Origin: an uncultured Eubacteriales bacterium
GTDB taxonomy: Bacteria > Bacillota > Clostridia > Oscillospirales > Ruminococcaceae
Assembly (NCBI GenBank): GCA_900314975.1
Contig: OMXI01000027.1
Coordinates: 1 to 43,356, forward strand
DNA length: 43,356 nt
Direction of reading: 5' to 3'
Shown here piece by piece: positions 1 through 7,680 of the stretch; position 1 is the stretch's first letter, and every line of letters starts with the position of its first letter. Position numbers and translations under genes: made by a program. Below the pieces are notes generated by a model. It was not told the DNA's origin. It did not search any database and saw only the letters and a program-made list of their open reading frames with translations.

Positions 1-300
1 TTCAAGGTTTTCCGTCGGCACATCAATGAACTCATAGACCCTGTCCTGCAATCTGCCCTCGTCATCTTCGAGCGCAAGGTACACAGCTTGTCCCTGCGAG
101 GTCTCGTGCTTCAGAAACTGCTCACCGAGTGCAACGCTGACACACAGCTGCATTGCAAGCCACGATTTTCCGACCTTTGGTGCACCTGCGAGAATGTAAA
201 GTCCGGGGTAGAGCATTCGGTCAACGAGGTATCGCTTTTTCTTGAACTCGGTCTCCATGATGTACTCGCAGCTGCATAGCTTCAATTCGTTTTGTTTCAT
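1..300 (-). CDS. RepA-like AAA ATPase, N-terminal part
   Basis: Seen: on the minus strand an open frame starts with ATG at 300, preceded by AAGGAGG at the right distance, and runs off the left edge. The first 100 residues contain a Walker A motif, GAPKVGKSW, close after LYPGLYILA, followed by a strand ending ALEDDEGR that looks like the RepA/RecA-type Walker B. Known: this arrangement is typical of AAA_25/RepA-like replicative ATPases that plasmids, prophages and integrative elements of Firmicutes carry near primase or integrase genes. Inference: a replication ATPase of an integrated element whose end lies near position 2400. The C-terminal two thirds are outside the window, so RepA cannot be separated from a DnaB-like helicase. 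Confidence 0.7.
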   Translation of the reverse strand, partial: MKQNELKLCSCEYIMETEFKKKRYLVDRMLYPGLYILAGAPKVGKSWLAMQLCVSVALGEQFLKHETSQGQAVYLALEDDEGRLQDRVYEFIDVPTENLE

Positions 301-607
301 ATGTTTTCCTCCTTTCAGTTTTGATTGTAGCATATCACCGTGTGGCTTGAAATGCTGTATTGTTCTTTCATATTCTGTCGATCAATGATCCCATATATAC
401 TCCATTTTGCATCACTCCCCTTGATTTTTTGAAAAACAAAGAACCCTTGCCTTACATTTTGGATAAAGCAAAGAGTCCTTGAGCATTTAAAACTATCGGC
501 AAACATTATCTCCATGGAATTTCGCCTTTGCTGCTGTCCAGAGGCCATTATAGCGCACTCGAAAATGTGCGTCAAGGCTCATCAAAAAATTTCAGCGATG
601 CGCACAA

Positions 608-640
608 TTGTCATAAGGGTTGTCATAAGGGCTGTCATAT
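608..640. repeat. Tandem 12-bp direct repeats upstream of the RepA-like gene
   Basis: TTGTCATAAGGG occurs twice head to tail at 608-619 and 620-631, followed by a partial third copy CTGTCATAT. They lie about 300 bp upstream of the RepA-like gene. Iteron-like or operator-like repeats are expected near such genes, but the function is inferred. I see no convincing gene in the rest of 301-820. Confidence 0.5.
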
Positions 641-692
641 TGAAAATATACAAATGGACTAATAGCTAGCAAGCTGTTTGCCTGCAAAGGAA

Positions 693-727
693 AAAGCCAA
701 AGGATTTTTCTTTACTCCTTTGGCTTT
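693..727. terminator. Stem-loop terminator between RepA-like and ApeA-like genes
   Basis: A 12-bp perfect stem, AAAGCCAAAGGA pairing with TCCTTTGGCTTT, with an 11-nt loop. Read on the minus strand it is followed by a T run, so it would stop transcripts moving left towards the RepA-like gene. Confidence 0.6.
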
Positions 728-784
728 GTAATTATTGGCTGCTAATGTACACTGGTTTGAGCTTTTTCGGTTTCTATCGGCGTG

Positions 785-790
785 TATAAT
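785..790 (+). promoter_or_regulatory. -10 box for the ApeA-like gene
   Basis: A perfect TATAAT about 30 bp before the start codon. No -35 box at standard 17-bp spacing is obvious; TTGAGC lies 22 bp upstream, so only the -10 element is claimed. Confidence 0.35.
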
Positions 791-820
791 CAAATAATAG
801 AACGATTTGGGGGATGATGT

Positions 821-2212
821 ATGTATACAGGCTTTTTGAATTATAATAACCAAAAATACTCTTTTATATTCGAAGATTCTTCAAATGAATTACAACTGAT
901 ACCGTGTAATGATTTTGCAACAAAAGCATCATTAGTTAGTATTATTCAATCTGGTTCAATAACAATGGAAGAGCCTTACCTGATAGGATTAATTAATGAA
1001 AACCGAAAGACAATAGTTTTTATTACTGTACAAGGTGCGACAGTTAGGAGAGTAAATGATATACTATATGTAAGGCTTTTTGCATTCTATTTGATGAATA
1101 CAAATAAAACTGAAAAAATTAATAAGCTTTCAATTTGCTCTCCCGAAATAAATAGAATTTTTTGTGTGAATAGAGCATATAGTTTTAGTTTTTCAGATAT
1201 TAAGGATTATTATAAAAACGGAACAGTTACGGTGAATGTTAATGATTTTGGAAACACAACTTCTGAACCACAAACATTTTTAGTTGATGATAAGGAGATA
1301 ACCATTAGTTTCCAAATTGTTAGAACTATAAGTACAAGAATAGAAGAACCACCTTTATCTTTATCTTCTTGTCTTTGTTTTGAATTTGAAGCAACGGATG
1401 ATTATTCTTTTATTATCGATATATGCTGTTATGCTAAAGATTTTATTAGATTTCTTTGTTTTCGTAAGAATGTATATTTTACAGATGTAAAAATATATAT
1501 GCCTTATGAAAAAAACAAACACCTTGAATTTGGTAGTATAAAGATTTTTAATGATAATCACCAACCGGAGAACGAAGCAATTAAATCGGATCGATGCATA
1601 AAATATGAATATATAGCTGGACATGAAGGGAGCATTCTATCTGATATAAAAAATAACAGACTATACCTTAGACATCTCCCAAAATCATATGAAGACGGAA
1701 GGCATATTGACGTCGCAAGTTTTATTATGATTACAGCAGCATTTGAATGGGAGTTTAATCGCAATTATCCTGAAGGAATTACCAAAAGTGAAGCTCAATT
1801 AAAAGCAGAACAAGAAGTGTCAAAGACTATTTCTAATCTTATAAACAATAGCACTGGAAAACAAAAGGATATATACAAGTTCTTAGCTAGATTAGTTAAA
1901 TCAGATTCTATGCAATCCAAAATAATTCAAATTGGCAAGGATTATTCGAGTATAATCGATGTATTTGGAAAGAGATTGTACGGATTAAATCAAATTGACT
2001 TTAAGTATAGTGAGATAGGAAAAAGAGTTTCAGATCAACGTAACAATTTTGCACACGGTAATATAGATAAAGAGTTCATTAATGAATCACTCCTAGATGT
2101 TACTTACCTTGAGTATATCGTCTATGCTTTACAGCTTAAATTTTTTGGGATTACAGATGAAAACATTAAGAAATCAATTAATGATGTATTTCACCTAAAC
2201 ATTATATTATAG
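821..2212 (+). CDS. ApeA-like HEPN-domain protein, probable anti-phage defence
   Basis: Seen: 463 residues, no signal peptide or membrane segment, GGGGGAT ribosome site before ATG. The N-terminal half is beta-rich, beginning with a G-F/L-x-Y pattern. The C-terminal part is helical and carries RNNFAH at residues 407-412, the RX4H motif of HEPN ribonucleases. Known: ApeA proteins pair a beta-rich ApeA_NTD1 domain with a C-terminal ApeA-type HEPN domain and protect bacteria from phage as a single gene. Inference: an ApeA-family abortive-infection RNase. The context agrees: it is the last gene before an attachment-like site and is much more AT-rich than the genes from 2800 onward, which suggests transfer. 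It has its own -10 box. Alternative: another HEPN protein with a different N-terminal sensor. The HEPN call is firmer than the ApeA name. Confidence 0.62.
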   Translation: MYTGFLNYNNQKYSFIFEDSSNELQLIPCNDFATKASLVSIIQSGSITMEEPYLIGLINENRKTIVFITVQGATVRRVNDILYVRLFAFYLMNTNKTEKINKLSICSPEINRIFCVNRAYSFSFSDIKDYYKNGTVTVNVNDFGNTTSEPQTFLVDDKEITISFQIVRTISTRIEEPPLSLSSCLCFEFEATDDYSFIIDICCYAKDFIRFLCFRKNVYFTDVKIYMPYEKNKHLEFGSIKIFNDNHQPENEAIKSDRCIKYEYIAGHEGSILSDIKNNRLYLRHLPKSYEDGRHIDVASFIMITAAFEWEFNRNYPEGITKSEAQLKAEQEVSKTISNLINNSTGKQKDIYKFLARLVKSDSMQSKIIQIGKDYSSIIDVFGKRLYGLNQIDFKYSEIGKRVSDQRNNFAHGNIDKEFINESLLDVTYLEYIVYALQLKFFGITDENIKKSINDVFHLNIIL

Positions 2213-2387
2213 TTAGCTGTAATGTAATGGATTTATCTATGCTTTGATTTTGGTCTTTAAATGGTCTTTATTTTGCGCTAAAACTGCCTTAGACCACCAT
2301 AGATTACCGCAGCAGGGTTGCCGCAAAACGGCGCAACACCGCAAGTCGATTTAAAACACCATAGATCACCGGGGCTCAACCCCGTTC

Positions 2388-2407
2388 TTCGACTCCCGTT
2401 ATCTGCT
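2388..2407 (+). other. Possible attachment core: tail of a tRNA or tmRNA
   Basis: TTCGACTCCCGTTATCTGCT has the shape of a T-loop (TTCGACT), the 3' strand of a T-stem and an acceptor strand. The 5' strand of the T-stem (ACGGG expected) is absent, so only a tail is present. A strong terminator follows at 2415, as after a tRNA. This fits an attL/attR scar of the element to the left. Which RNA gene it came from is unknown. Confidence 0.4.
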
Positions 2408-2414
2408 TAAAACC

Positions 2415-2448
2415 AAAGCCCGTAAACACGATGTTTGCGGGCTTTTTC
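2415..2448 (+). terminator. Rho-independent terminator
   Basis: AAAGCCCGTAAACA pairs with TGTTTGCGGGCTTT (one G-T wobble) and is followed by TT. It sits just after the tRNA-tail-like sequence. Confidence 0.75.
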
Positions 2449-2589
2449 TCATGCCAAAATCTGCACTTGGTCTTTATTTGGTCTTTGCTTTGAGAACATT
2501 TGTTTTTAGAACAACTCCGTCACCTGAAACAGAATACAAACAAAATCAATGGCTTCTGCTCGGTTTGAACAGAAACCTTTTTTGTGTAT

Positions 2590-2775
2590 TCACCTTTTAA
2601 ATTCCGCAACGATCTTTCCTATAAGAGCATATTGCTCTTGGGAAAAACTGCTTTGAGATGCGTTGTTCTGCTTGCGGAAAAGCTCGCATAGATCACGCAT
2701 TATCTGCGACTGATCGGGAGTAAGTCCAAACGTCGATAGTGTTCTCTCTTTTTCCATTCCAGAAAGATAATCCAT
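2590..2775 (-). CDS. Small hypothetical protein, possibly a remnant
   Basis: A 61-codon frame ending at 2590. It is polar and helical, with RTLSTFGLTPDQ near the start and a K/E-rich end. No family recognised. The ATG at 2775 shares the CATG at 2773-2776 with the start of the oppositely oriented permease fragment, and neither start has a clear ribosome site. That is unusual and suggests a rearranged junction. It may be the 3' end of an older gene. Confidence 0.25.
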   Translation of the reverse strand: MDYLSGMEKERTLSTFGLTPDQSQIMRDLCELFRKQNNASQSSFSQEQYALIGKIVAEFKR

Positions 2776-3420
2776 GCTTTTGAAAATCGCAGTGAAGAAT
2801 ATAAGGCGAAGCAAGCTGATGAGCATACTTACCGTCTGCGAGATGACCTGTGCGATAGTGATAACGCTTGTAATGGTTTCGTCTGTGCTGATAAGGTTTC
2901 GCTTCTACACGCCCTTTAAAGATATGTTTGAGTCAAAGGGCTTGTACTGCGAGTTCAACAGCGCGGCAAACAAGGACTTTTACGGAGGGCGAAATTCCGA
3001 GAATTACCTTGCAAATGACGATGTTTTCGCTATTTTGCATTCGCCAAAAAGCATTGCCGCAGTAAATCTTGCAGACTGCTGCGCAGTGACCGAAAGCGGC
3101 TTGCAGTCAGTCAACAATTACAGCTATAGTGACGAGATAATAAGGCGCTTTTCGCCGCAGCTGTCAAGCGGACGCTGGCTCAATGAAAGCGTCAATGCCG
3201 ACTGTATCGAGGCTGTAGTCTCTCACAATGACCTCGGCTGGAGCGCGGGCGATATAATAACGGTCGCTTTCGGCGAGCAAAATTGTGATGTGAGGATAGT
3301 CGGAGTGATTGAGGAAAACGCCAAGCTGCCCGGAGGTTTTGCACAGCACAGTACGGGCGATGATTTCAACATCTTTTTCAACCCCTACAGCTATGAAATT
3401 GAGGAAAAGCCGCTGCTTGT
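2774..3420 (+). pseudogene. MacB/FtsX-type ABC permease, 5' fragment
   Basis: Seen: about 215 residues beginning MLLKIAVKNIRRSK, the typical first amphipathic stretch of MacB/FtsX-like permeases, then one membrane segment (about residues 18-42) and an extracytoplasmic region like the MacB periplasmic core domain (GRWLNESVNAD, VSHNDLGWSAGD). The three C-terminal membrane helices are missing. From about 3420 the frame runs into the antisense of the neighbouring anti-sigma-like gene and stops at 3571 with unrelated residues. Known: full permeases of this class are 400 or more residues. Inference: a deletion or inversion removed the 3' part. No good ribosome site precedes the start, so it is probably not expressed. 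Confidence 0.65.
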
Positions 3421-4350
3421 CTTTTCCGCCTTTTCAAGCTGCTGCGGCTTAAAGACAATACCGTCATATTCAACGCTTTTTATCTTTTCAAGCTCAAACA
3501 GCCTTTCGCCGCAGCTTCTTTCCTTGCCGTGCCACATAGCATTTCTGCGGTGTATGCCTGACAGTGAATAACCGACCTGTGAAATATAGAGATAGTCCGT
3601 CGGCTTGATTTCCTCGTTGACAAGTGTCAGGGTGTCAAAATTAGTCTGCAAGGGCAGGTCAAATTCCAGCCCGTCAAATACTCCTGCTTTCAGATCATCA
3701 AGTCCCTGCTCATTATCTATGCTGTCCAGGTCAAAACAGCGGATATGAGCAGTCTTTGCACCTAAAAGCTTTTGCTTTTTGGTTCCGAAAACAAACGAGC
3801 CTTCGGTCTGCTCACCACGCTTGCCATACAGCAGGTCGGCACCCTGATCAAAGTAAACGTCTTTCCCGTCAGCACCCACTGTTTTCATAAACGGAAGATA
3901 GCTTCGCCATTCACCCTGCATACGCTCAAAGTCGTCTGTGTTAAGGCACAGATACTTGCCGATATACTCCTTGCCCTGCTCGTCAAGACCTTCGAGAGTA
4001 GCGGTCGCCTGTATATAAATTTTGTCGGAGATTATTGAATCTACGGTCAGCCGCAGATGTTTGTTCTGCGCGACTATCGGCTGTCCCTGACGCTTTTCAA
4101 GCTCGTCAACAAAGGCTTTGTTTTTATACTCGTGTTCAACATTTTCCCTGTGCGAGATGTACCCCTGCACCGCCGCCGTTACGCCGACAGCAGACACGAC
4201 CAGCGCGGTTATAACTGCCGCAAGCACTATCGGGAACTTCTTCACTGCGCGTACAAGGGTTATCTTTTCAGTGCTTTGTGCCTCGTCGATAAAGCTTTCA
4301 TCAAGCCCCGACAAAAGCGAAAGCACTTTCAGTTCTCTGCTGTCATTCAT
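3391..4350 (-). CDS. Anti-sigma-factor-like membrane protein, C terminus altered
   Basis: Seen: 319 residues with a short cytoplasmic N-terminal domain (1-53), one membrane segment around 54-75, and a large extracytoplasmic domain. The start overlaps the stop of the sigma gene by four bases. Known: a short cytoplasmic part plus one TM plus an outside domain encoded just after an ECF sigma gene is the pattern of anti-sigma or DUF4179-type proteins. Inference: it holds the sigma factor at the membrane and releases it on a signal. Oddity: the last ten or so residues (TSSGFSSIS) are antisense of the broken permease gene, so the natural C terminus has been lost or replaced at a junction near 3412-3425. 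Confidence in the regulator role is moderate because no zinc-finger anti-sigma motif is present. Confidence 0.6.
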   Translation of the reverse strand: MNDSRELKVLSLLSGLDESFIDEAQSTEKITLVRAVKKFPIVLAAVITALVVSAVGVTAAVQGYISHRENVEHEYKNKAFVDELEKRQGQPIVAQNKHLRLTVDSIISDKIYIQATATLEGLDEQGKEYIGKYLCLNTDDFERMQGEWRSYLPFMKTVGADGKDVYFDQGADLLYGKRGEQTEGSFVFGTKKQKLLGAKTAHIRCFDLDSIDNEQGLDDLKAGVFDGLEFDLPLQTNFDTLTLVNEEIKPTDYLYISQVGYSLSGIHRRNAMWHGKERSCGERLFELEKIKSVEYDGIVFKPQQLEKAEKTSSGFSSIS

Positions 4351-4904
4351 AGCATACCCTCCTTTTCAAGAAATGCCGCAAGCTTTTTGCGTATCCTTGT
4401 CAGCGTAACGGTCACGCTGCTTTCGGTAAGACCGTAACGCTGCGAAATGTCTTTTATGCTGTCAAGGTAAAAATATCTGCGTACAAATATCACACGCTGA
4501 CCTGTGGGCAGTCTGCCCAGGAATGCGTTTATCCTTTCAACGATTTGTCGCTGTTCGGTGAGCTGCTCTATGTCCAGATTGTCGGGGAGGATTTGAGCGA
4601 CCTCGTCAAGCGTGGTGACAAGTGAGCCGTCAATGCGTTTGGCGGCTTTTTTCTTTCGGTATCTGTCAAGCGCAAGGTTTCGGGCAATTACCGAGAGATA
4701 CGCCCCGAGGCTTTTCGGCTTTTGCGGCGGGATAGTGTTCCACGCTTTGAGGTAGGTGTCGCTGACGACCTCCTCGCTCTCACTGCTGTCAGCGAGAACG
4801 TTCATTGCTATCTTTGTGCAAAGTGCGCCGTACTTTTGTGATGTTTCGCTCACAGCTTTTTCATCACGCTCAAAGTAAAGCCCGATAATGCTCTCGTCGT
4901 CCAC
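4347..4904 (-). CDS. ECF-type RNA polymerase sigma factor
   Basis: Seen: about 185 residues starting at GTG 4904, chosen because AGGAGG lies at 4912-4917. Region 2 has YLKAWNTIP, SLGAYLSVIARNLALDRYRKKK. Region 4 has LPTGQRVIFVRRYFYLDSIKDISQRYGLTESSVTVTLTRIRKKL, a helix-turn-helix for the -35 element. Known: this is the sigma70 group 4 plan. It probably directs a regulon for envelope stress or the ABC export operon transcribed divergently from 5258. It is translationally coupled to the downstream anti-sigma-like gene. Confidence 0.9.
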   Translation of the reverse strand: MDDESIIGLYFERDEKAVSETSQKYGALCTKIAMNVLADSSESEEVVSDTYLKAWNTIPPQKPKSLGAYLSVIARNLALDRYRKKKAAKRIDGSLVTTLDEVAQILPDNLDIEQLTEQRQIVERINAFLGRLPTGQRVIFVRRYFYLDSIKDISQRYGLTESSVTVTLTRIRKKLAAFLEKEGML

Positions 4905-4975
4905 CTGTCCCACCTCCTCACTTATATTGACGTAAAAAATCACAGGTACACTACACATAATTAATGTCTGCTCAG

Positions 4976-5070
4976 CAACTAAAAAATGGCTTTATATAGC
5001 TTTTTAGAGCCATTTTTTAGTTGTCAACGTGCAAGAAAAAATACTTATTTATGATTTTTCCTGCACGTTG
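4976..5070. repeat. Two adjacent long hairpins in the divergent intergenic region
   Basis: CAACTAAAAAATGGCT (4976-4991) pairs perfectly with 5008-5023. Immediately after, CAACGTGCA with an A-rich extension (5025-5041) pairs with the sequence ending TGCACGTTG at 5070. Each begins CAAC and ends GTTG. Possible roles are a bidirectional terminator, a regulatory RNA or a miniature transposable element; no target duplication is evident. Confidence 0.7.
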
Positions 5071-5130
5071 TTTTGACCTTTGGGTCAAAAATGAGCTTGA
5101 CATAAAGAAATGTGATGCGCAAATCTTATA

Positions 5131-5155
5131 CAATAACCGCCTACGGAGGTTATTG
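5131..5155 (+). promoter_or_regulatory. Leader hairpin upstream of the lipoprotein operon
   Basis: CAATAACC at 5131-5138 pairs with GGTTATTG at 5148-5155, with further pairing inside the loop. It lies about 100 bp before the lipoprotein start. No T run follows, so an attenuator or operator is more likely than a terminator. Confidence 0.45.
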
Positions 5156-5257
5156 CGTACACATTAATTATAAAACTTTTCCGTACAAAATCAAGCGGAA
5201 AAATGTGTAGTGAACCCTCACCGTCCTGCGTCAGTATAAGTAAAGGGGGTCAGGCTT

Positions 5258-6454
5258 ATGAAAAAGAAAATAAGCATGCTTTGCATTGCCTTGTCGGCGG
5301 TCTTAATGCTGACCTGCTGTTCATCACACAGCAGCTCTGACGGCGGATATGTTGATATCAGCGAAACGCAGGAAAAGCTTGAAAGCAAGCAGCGCCGTGA
5401 GGTCAGCGACACGGTGGAGATAAACGACCGCAGGCGTGGGATCTTTGACAGCAGCTATAGCTTCAGCGGCAGCGAGTTTATGATATGGTTTACCGACGAA
5501 AAGAAAAGGGTAGACCTTGCCACAGGGCAGTTAAGCTCGCTTTGCGACATTACTGGCTGCGCACACGACATAAACACCTCAAAGGGCTGCCTTGAATACC
5601 AGCCGATGAACTCGCCCGTGATGACAAACAGCGGCTATTACTACACAATCGGTGACAGCGAAAACTGCAAAAAGCTGTTTTACAAATCTCGCGGCGAGAC
5701 AAAGACCGTGTTTGAAAACACTTATCACTCCGAGCTTGACGATAAGCTTGCGCCCGACACAAAGGGCGCGTTCAGCTTTATGTTCCGCGGCGGTGTGCTG
5801 TATATTATGGGGCAGAATTGGTTTTACACCGTTGACTCCAAAAATATGAAGCAGACGAGCGAGCCTGTTCTTATCGGCGATTCACCTATGTGGTATGCAG
5901 ATGTCAGCGGCGAGCATTTCTACATGACCAACGAAAACTACGAGCTGTGGCATTATGATATGAAATCGAAAAAGCTCACCAAGCTGTGCGACAAGGCGGT
6001 GCGCTTGCAGGCTGCCGCAGACGGTGTGTATTATAACAAATATCTCGGTGAGCGCAAGTGGACTTTGTACAGGCGTGACCTTGACGGGCAGAATGAAAAG
6101 CAGCTTATCGAGAATGTCGGCGTTGACTTTTTTGTCACCGATAAGAGCATCTACTGCACCAAGGAGGACGGCGTGTACATCTTTGACAAGACAACAGGCG
6201 AGACCAAAAAGATAGCCCTTGAGCTGAATTACGAAAACGGCGAAAAGTTCACTATGAGAGACCCGATGTATCTCACCTTTGTGTCCTGTCCGTCGTCGCA
6301 GTATGTCTATGTGCCTGAATATTCTCACGTTACCGGCGAAAAATGCTATGATGCTCTTTTCAAAATAAAAAAGGATACCGCCGAATATGAGGCGATAAGC
6401 CTCGGTATCTGGTATCAGCCCGAGGGCGAAAACGGAAGTATCATTTCCTATTGA
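5258..6454 (+). CDS. Secreted lipoprotein, propeller-like, first gene of an ABC operon
   Basis: Seen: 398 residues. A lipoprotein signal peptide with lipobox LTCC around residue 20, then a linker rich in S, E and K, then repeated beta-hairpin blocks such as YYTIGDSENCKKLFYKSR, FYMTNENYELWHYDMKSKKL and IYCTKEDGVYIFDKTTGETKK. These resemble blades of DUF5050-type beta-propellers. AAAGGGGGT precedes ATG at 5258. The next gene starts just after its stop. Inference: an extracellular sensor or accessory protein of the ABC transporter encoded downstream. The ligand is unknown. Confidence 0.65.
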   Translation: MKKKISMLCIALSAVLMLTCCSSHSSSDGGYVDISETQEKLESKQRREVSDTVEINDRRRGIFDSSYSFSGSEFMIWFTDEKKRVDLATGQLSSLCDITGCAHDINTSKGCLEYQPMNSPVMTNSGYYYTIGDSENCKKLFYKSRGETKTVFENTYHSELDDKLAPDTKGAFSFMFRGGVLYIMGQNWFYTVDSKNMKQTSEPVLIGDSPMWYADVSGEHFYMTNENYELWHYDMKSKKLTKLCDKAVRLQAAADGVYYNKYLGERKWTLYRRDLDGQNEKQLIENVGVDFFVTDKSIYCTKEDGVYIFDKTTGETKKIALELNYENGEKFTMRDPMYLTFVSCPSSQYVYVPEYSHVTGEKCYDALFKIKKDTAEYEAISLGIWYQPEGENGSIISY

Positions 6455-6462
6455 GGTGCGAA

Positions 6463-7680
6463 ATGAGGTACGAATACAAAAAGCTGTTCAGTTCAAAACT
6501 GATGTGGTTTGTTCTGCTGCTCACATTTGCATATATGGTATTTTTGCCGCTGCGTGAGGTGTGGGGAAATATGGGTGAAATGCACCAAAGCGCAAAGACA
6601 TACGAGACAGTAATTGAAAATGTCAAACTTGGCGGACTTACGCACAGCGAGCTGTCCCAAATGCGAAATGAGATATTTCAAAACGGTCTTGGTGAGAACA
6701 GCGAAAACTACAAACCAAAGTACAGCAAAAGCGCTGTGGGCGACCTTGTTGCGATAGAGCGTGCTTCAAGGCTGATGAGCTATTGCGAGGGCGGCTTTGA
6801 GCAAGATAGGCGCGAGCTTGTCAAGGGTATGCTTTGGCAGAACGCCGCCGAGAGCAGAAAGCAGACTCCCGACAGCTATCTTATAAAGGCAAACGAAAAG
6901 GCGATAGAGCTTTACAACCGCCGCATTGACTTAAAGCTGCAAAGCACGGGGCTTTCAAATGATATTCACTATGCGATATTCAATTACTCTATGTGGGAGT
7001 ATGTGATGATCGCTCTGTGCGTACTGATGACCGTGCGCCTGTTTTCGTGCGAGTATTCATCGGGTGCATACCGCACGGTGAACACAAGCAAAAAAACCGT
7101 GCAAAGCCTGTTTTTCAAAAAGTATCTTGCGGTCATATCTGTCGCTGTGTGCGTGCTGACTGTTCAAGCAATCTTTGAACTTGTAATGGGCGCTTGCGTG
7201 TTCGGTCTGAAAAACCTCTCGCTGCCGATCCAGCAGATACAAATGTACGAGTACTGCCCATATGCGATAAGCATAGCGCAGTTTTACCTGTTCAAATTCC
7301 TGCTCAAAGTGCTTGCGTATGTGACGATAATCTCGCTGTGCGCATTCGTTACAACGCTCGTCAGACGACCGCTTGTGTCGAACATTATTCTGCTGCCTGT
7401 CAGCGCGGGCGGACTGCTTGCGAGTATGGTGCTTTTTGTGAAGATAGACAACGCAGAAAAGTACTCGCTTTCAGCGCTTTCGGCATACGACAGACTGCGG
7501 ATTTTCCTGCCGCAGAGCCTTCTCAATTTTAAAGAGTACATCAAAAAGTTCGACTGCTTTTCGCTGCTCGGTCACCCTGTCAGCAGACTGTCAGCGTGCA
7601 TTTTCATTTCGTTTGCTATCAGCGCTTTGTGCGTGGCTTTGGGATACAAATTCAGCGGCAGAACAAGGAGGTCGTCATAA
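6463..7680 (+). CDS. ABC-2-type permease
   Basis: Seen: about 405 residues, start at ATG 6463 (GAGGTG upstream). One membrane segment close to the N terminus, then a long polar extracytoplasmic region to about residue 180, then five or six hydrophobic helices. This TM, large loop, TM cluster plan is that of ABC-2 / YhaP-like permeases. The C terminus overlaps the ATPase start by one base (TAATG). It forms a transporter with the ATPase at 7680 and a second permease at 8539. The substrate is unknown. Confidence 0.75.
   Translation: MRYEYKKLFSSKLMWFVLLLTFAYMVFLPLREVWGNMGEMHQSAKTYETVIENVKLGGLTHSELSQMRNEIFQNGLGENSENYKPKYSKSAVGDLVAIERASRLMSYCEGGFEQDRRELVKGMLWQNAAESRKQTPDSYLIKANEKAIELYNRRIDLKLQSTGLSNDIHYAIFNYSMWEYVMIALCVLMTVRLFSCEYSSGAYRTVNTSKKTVQSLFFKKYLAVISVAVCVLTVQAIFELVMGACVFGLKNLSLPIQQIQMYEYCPYAISIAQFYLFKFLLKVLAYVTIISLCAFVTTLVRRPLVSNIILLPVSAGGLLASMVLFVKIDNAEKYSLSALSAYDRLRIFLPQSLLNFKEYIKKFDCFSLLGHPVSRLSACIFISFAISALCVALGYKFSGRTRRSS

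Larger units (their letters stand above)
2248..2487. repeat. Integrase-arm-like direct repeats at the element end
   Basis: TGGTCTTTAAATGGTCTTTA (2251-2270) recurs as TGGTCTTTATTTGGTCTTTG (2468-2487). Between them CACCATAGATTACCG (2295-2309) recurs as CACCATAGATCACCG (2357-2371). Short paired direct repeats around a recombination core are the usual pattern of tyrosine-integrase arm sites. No integrase gene is visible in the window, so this reading is inferred. Confidence 0.45.

Noticed and set aside
315-575. Minus-strand 86-codon ORF just upstream of the RepA-like gene
   Set aside because: No ribosome site at its ATGs, odd composition and no recognisable fold; the stop only happens to abut the next ribosome site.
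2380-2410. Complete tRNA gene
   Set aside because: Only a T-loop and acceptor-like tail are present; the D-arm, anticodon arm and 5' T-stem strand cannot be found.
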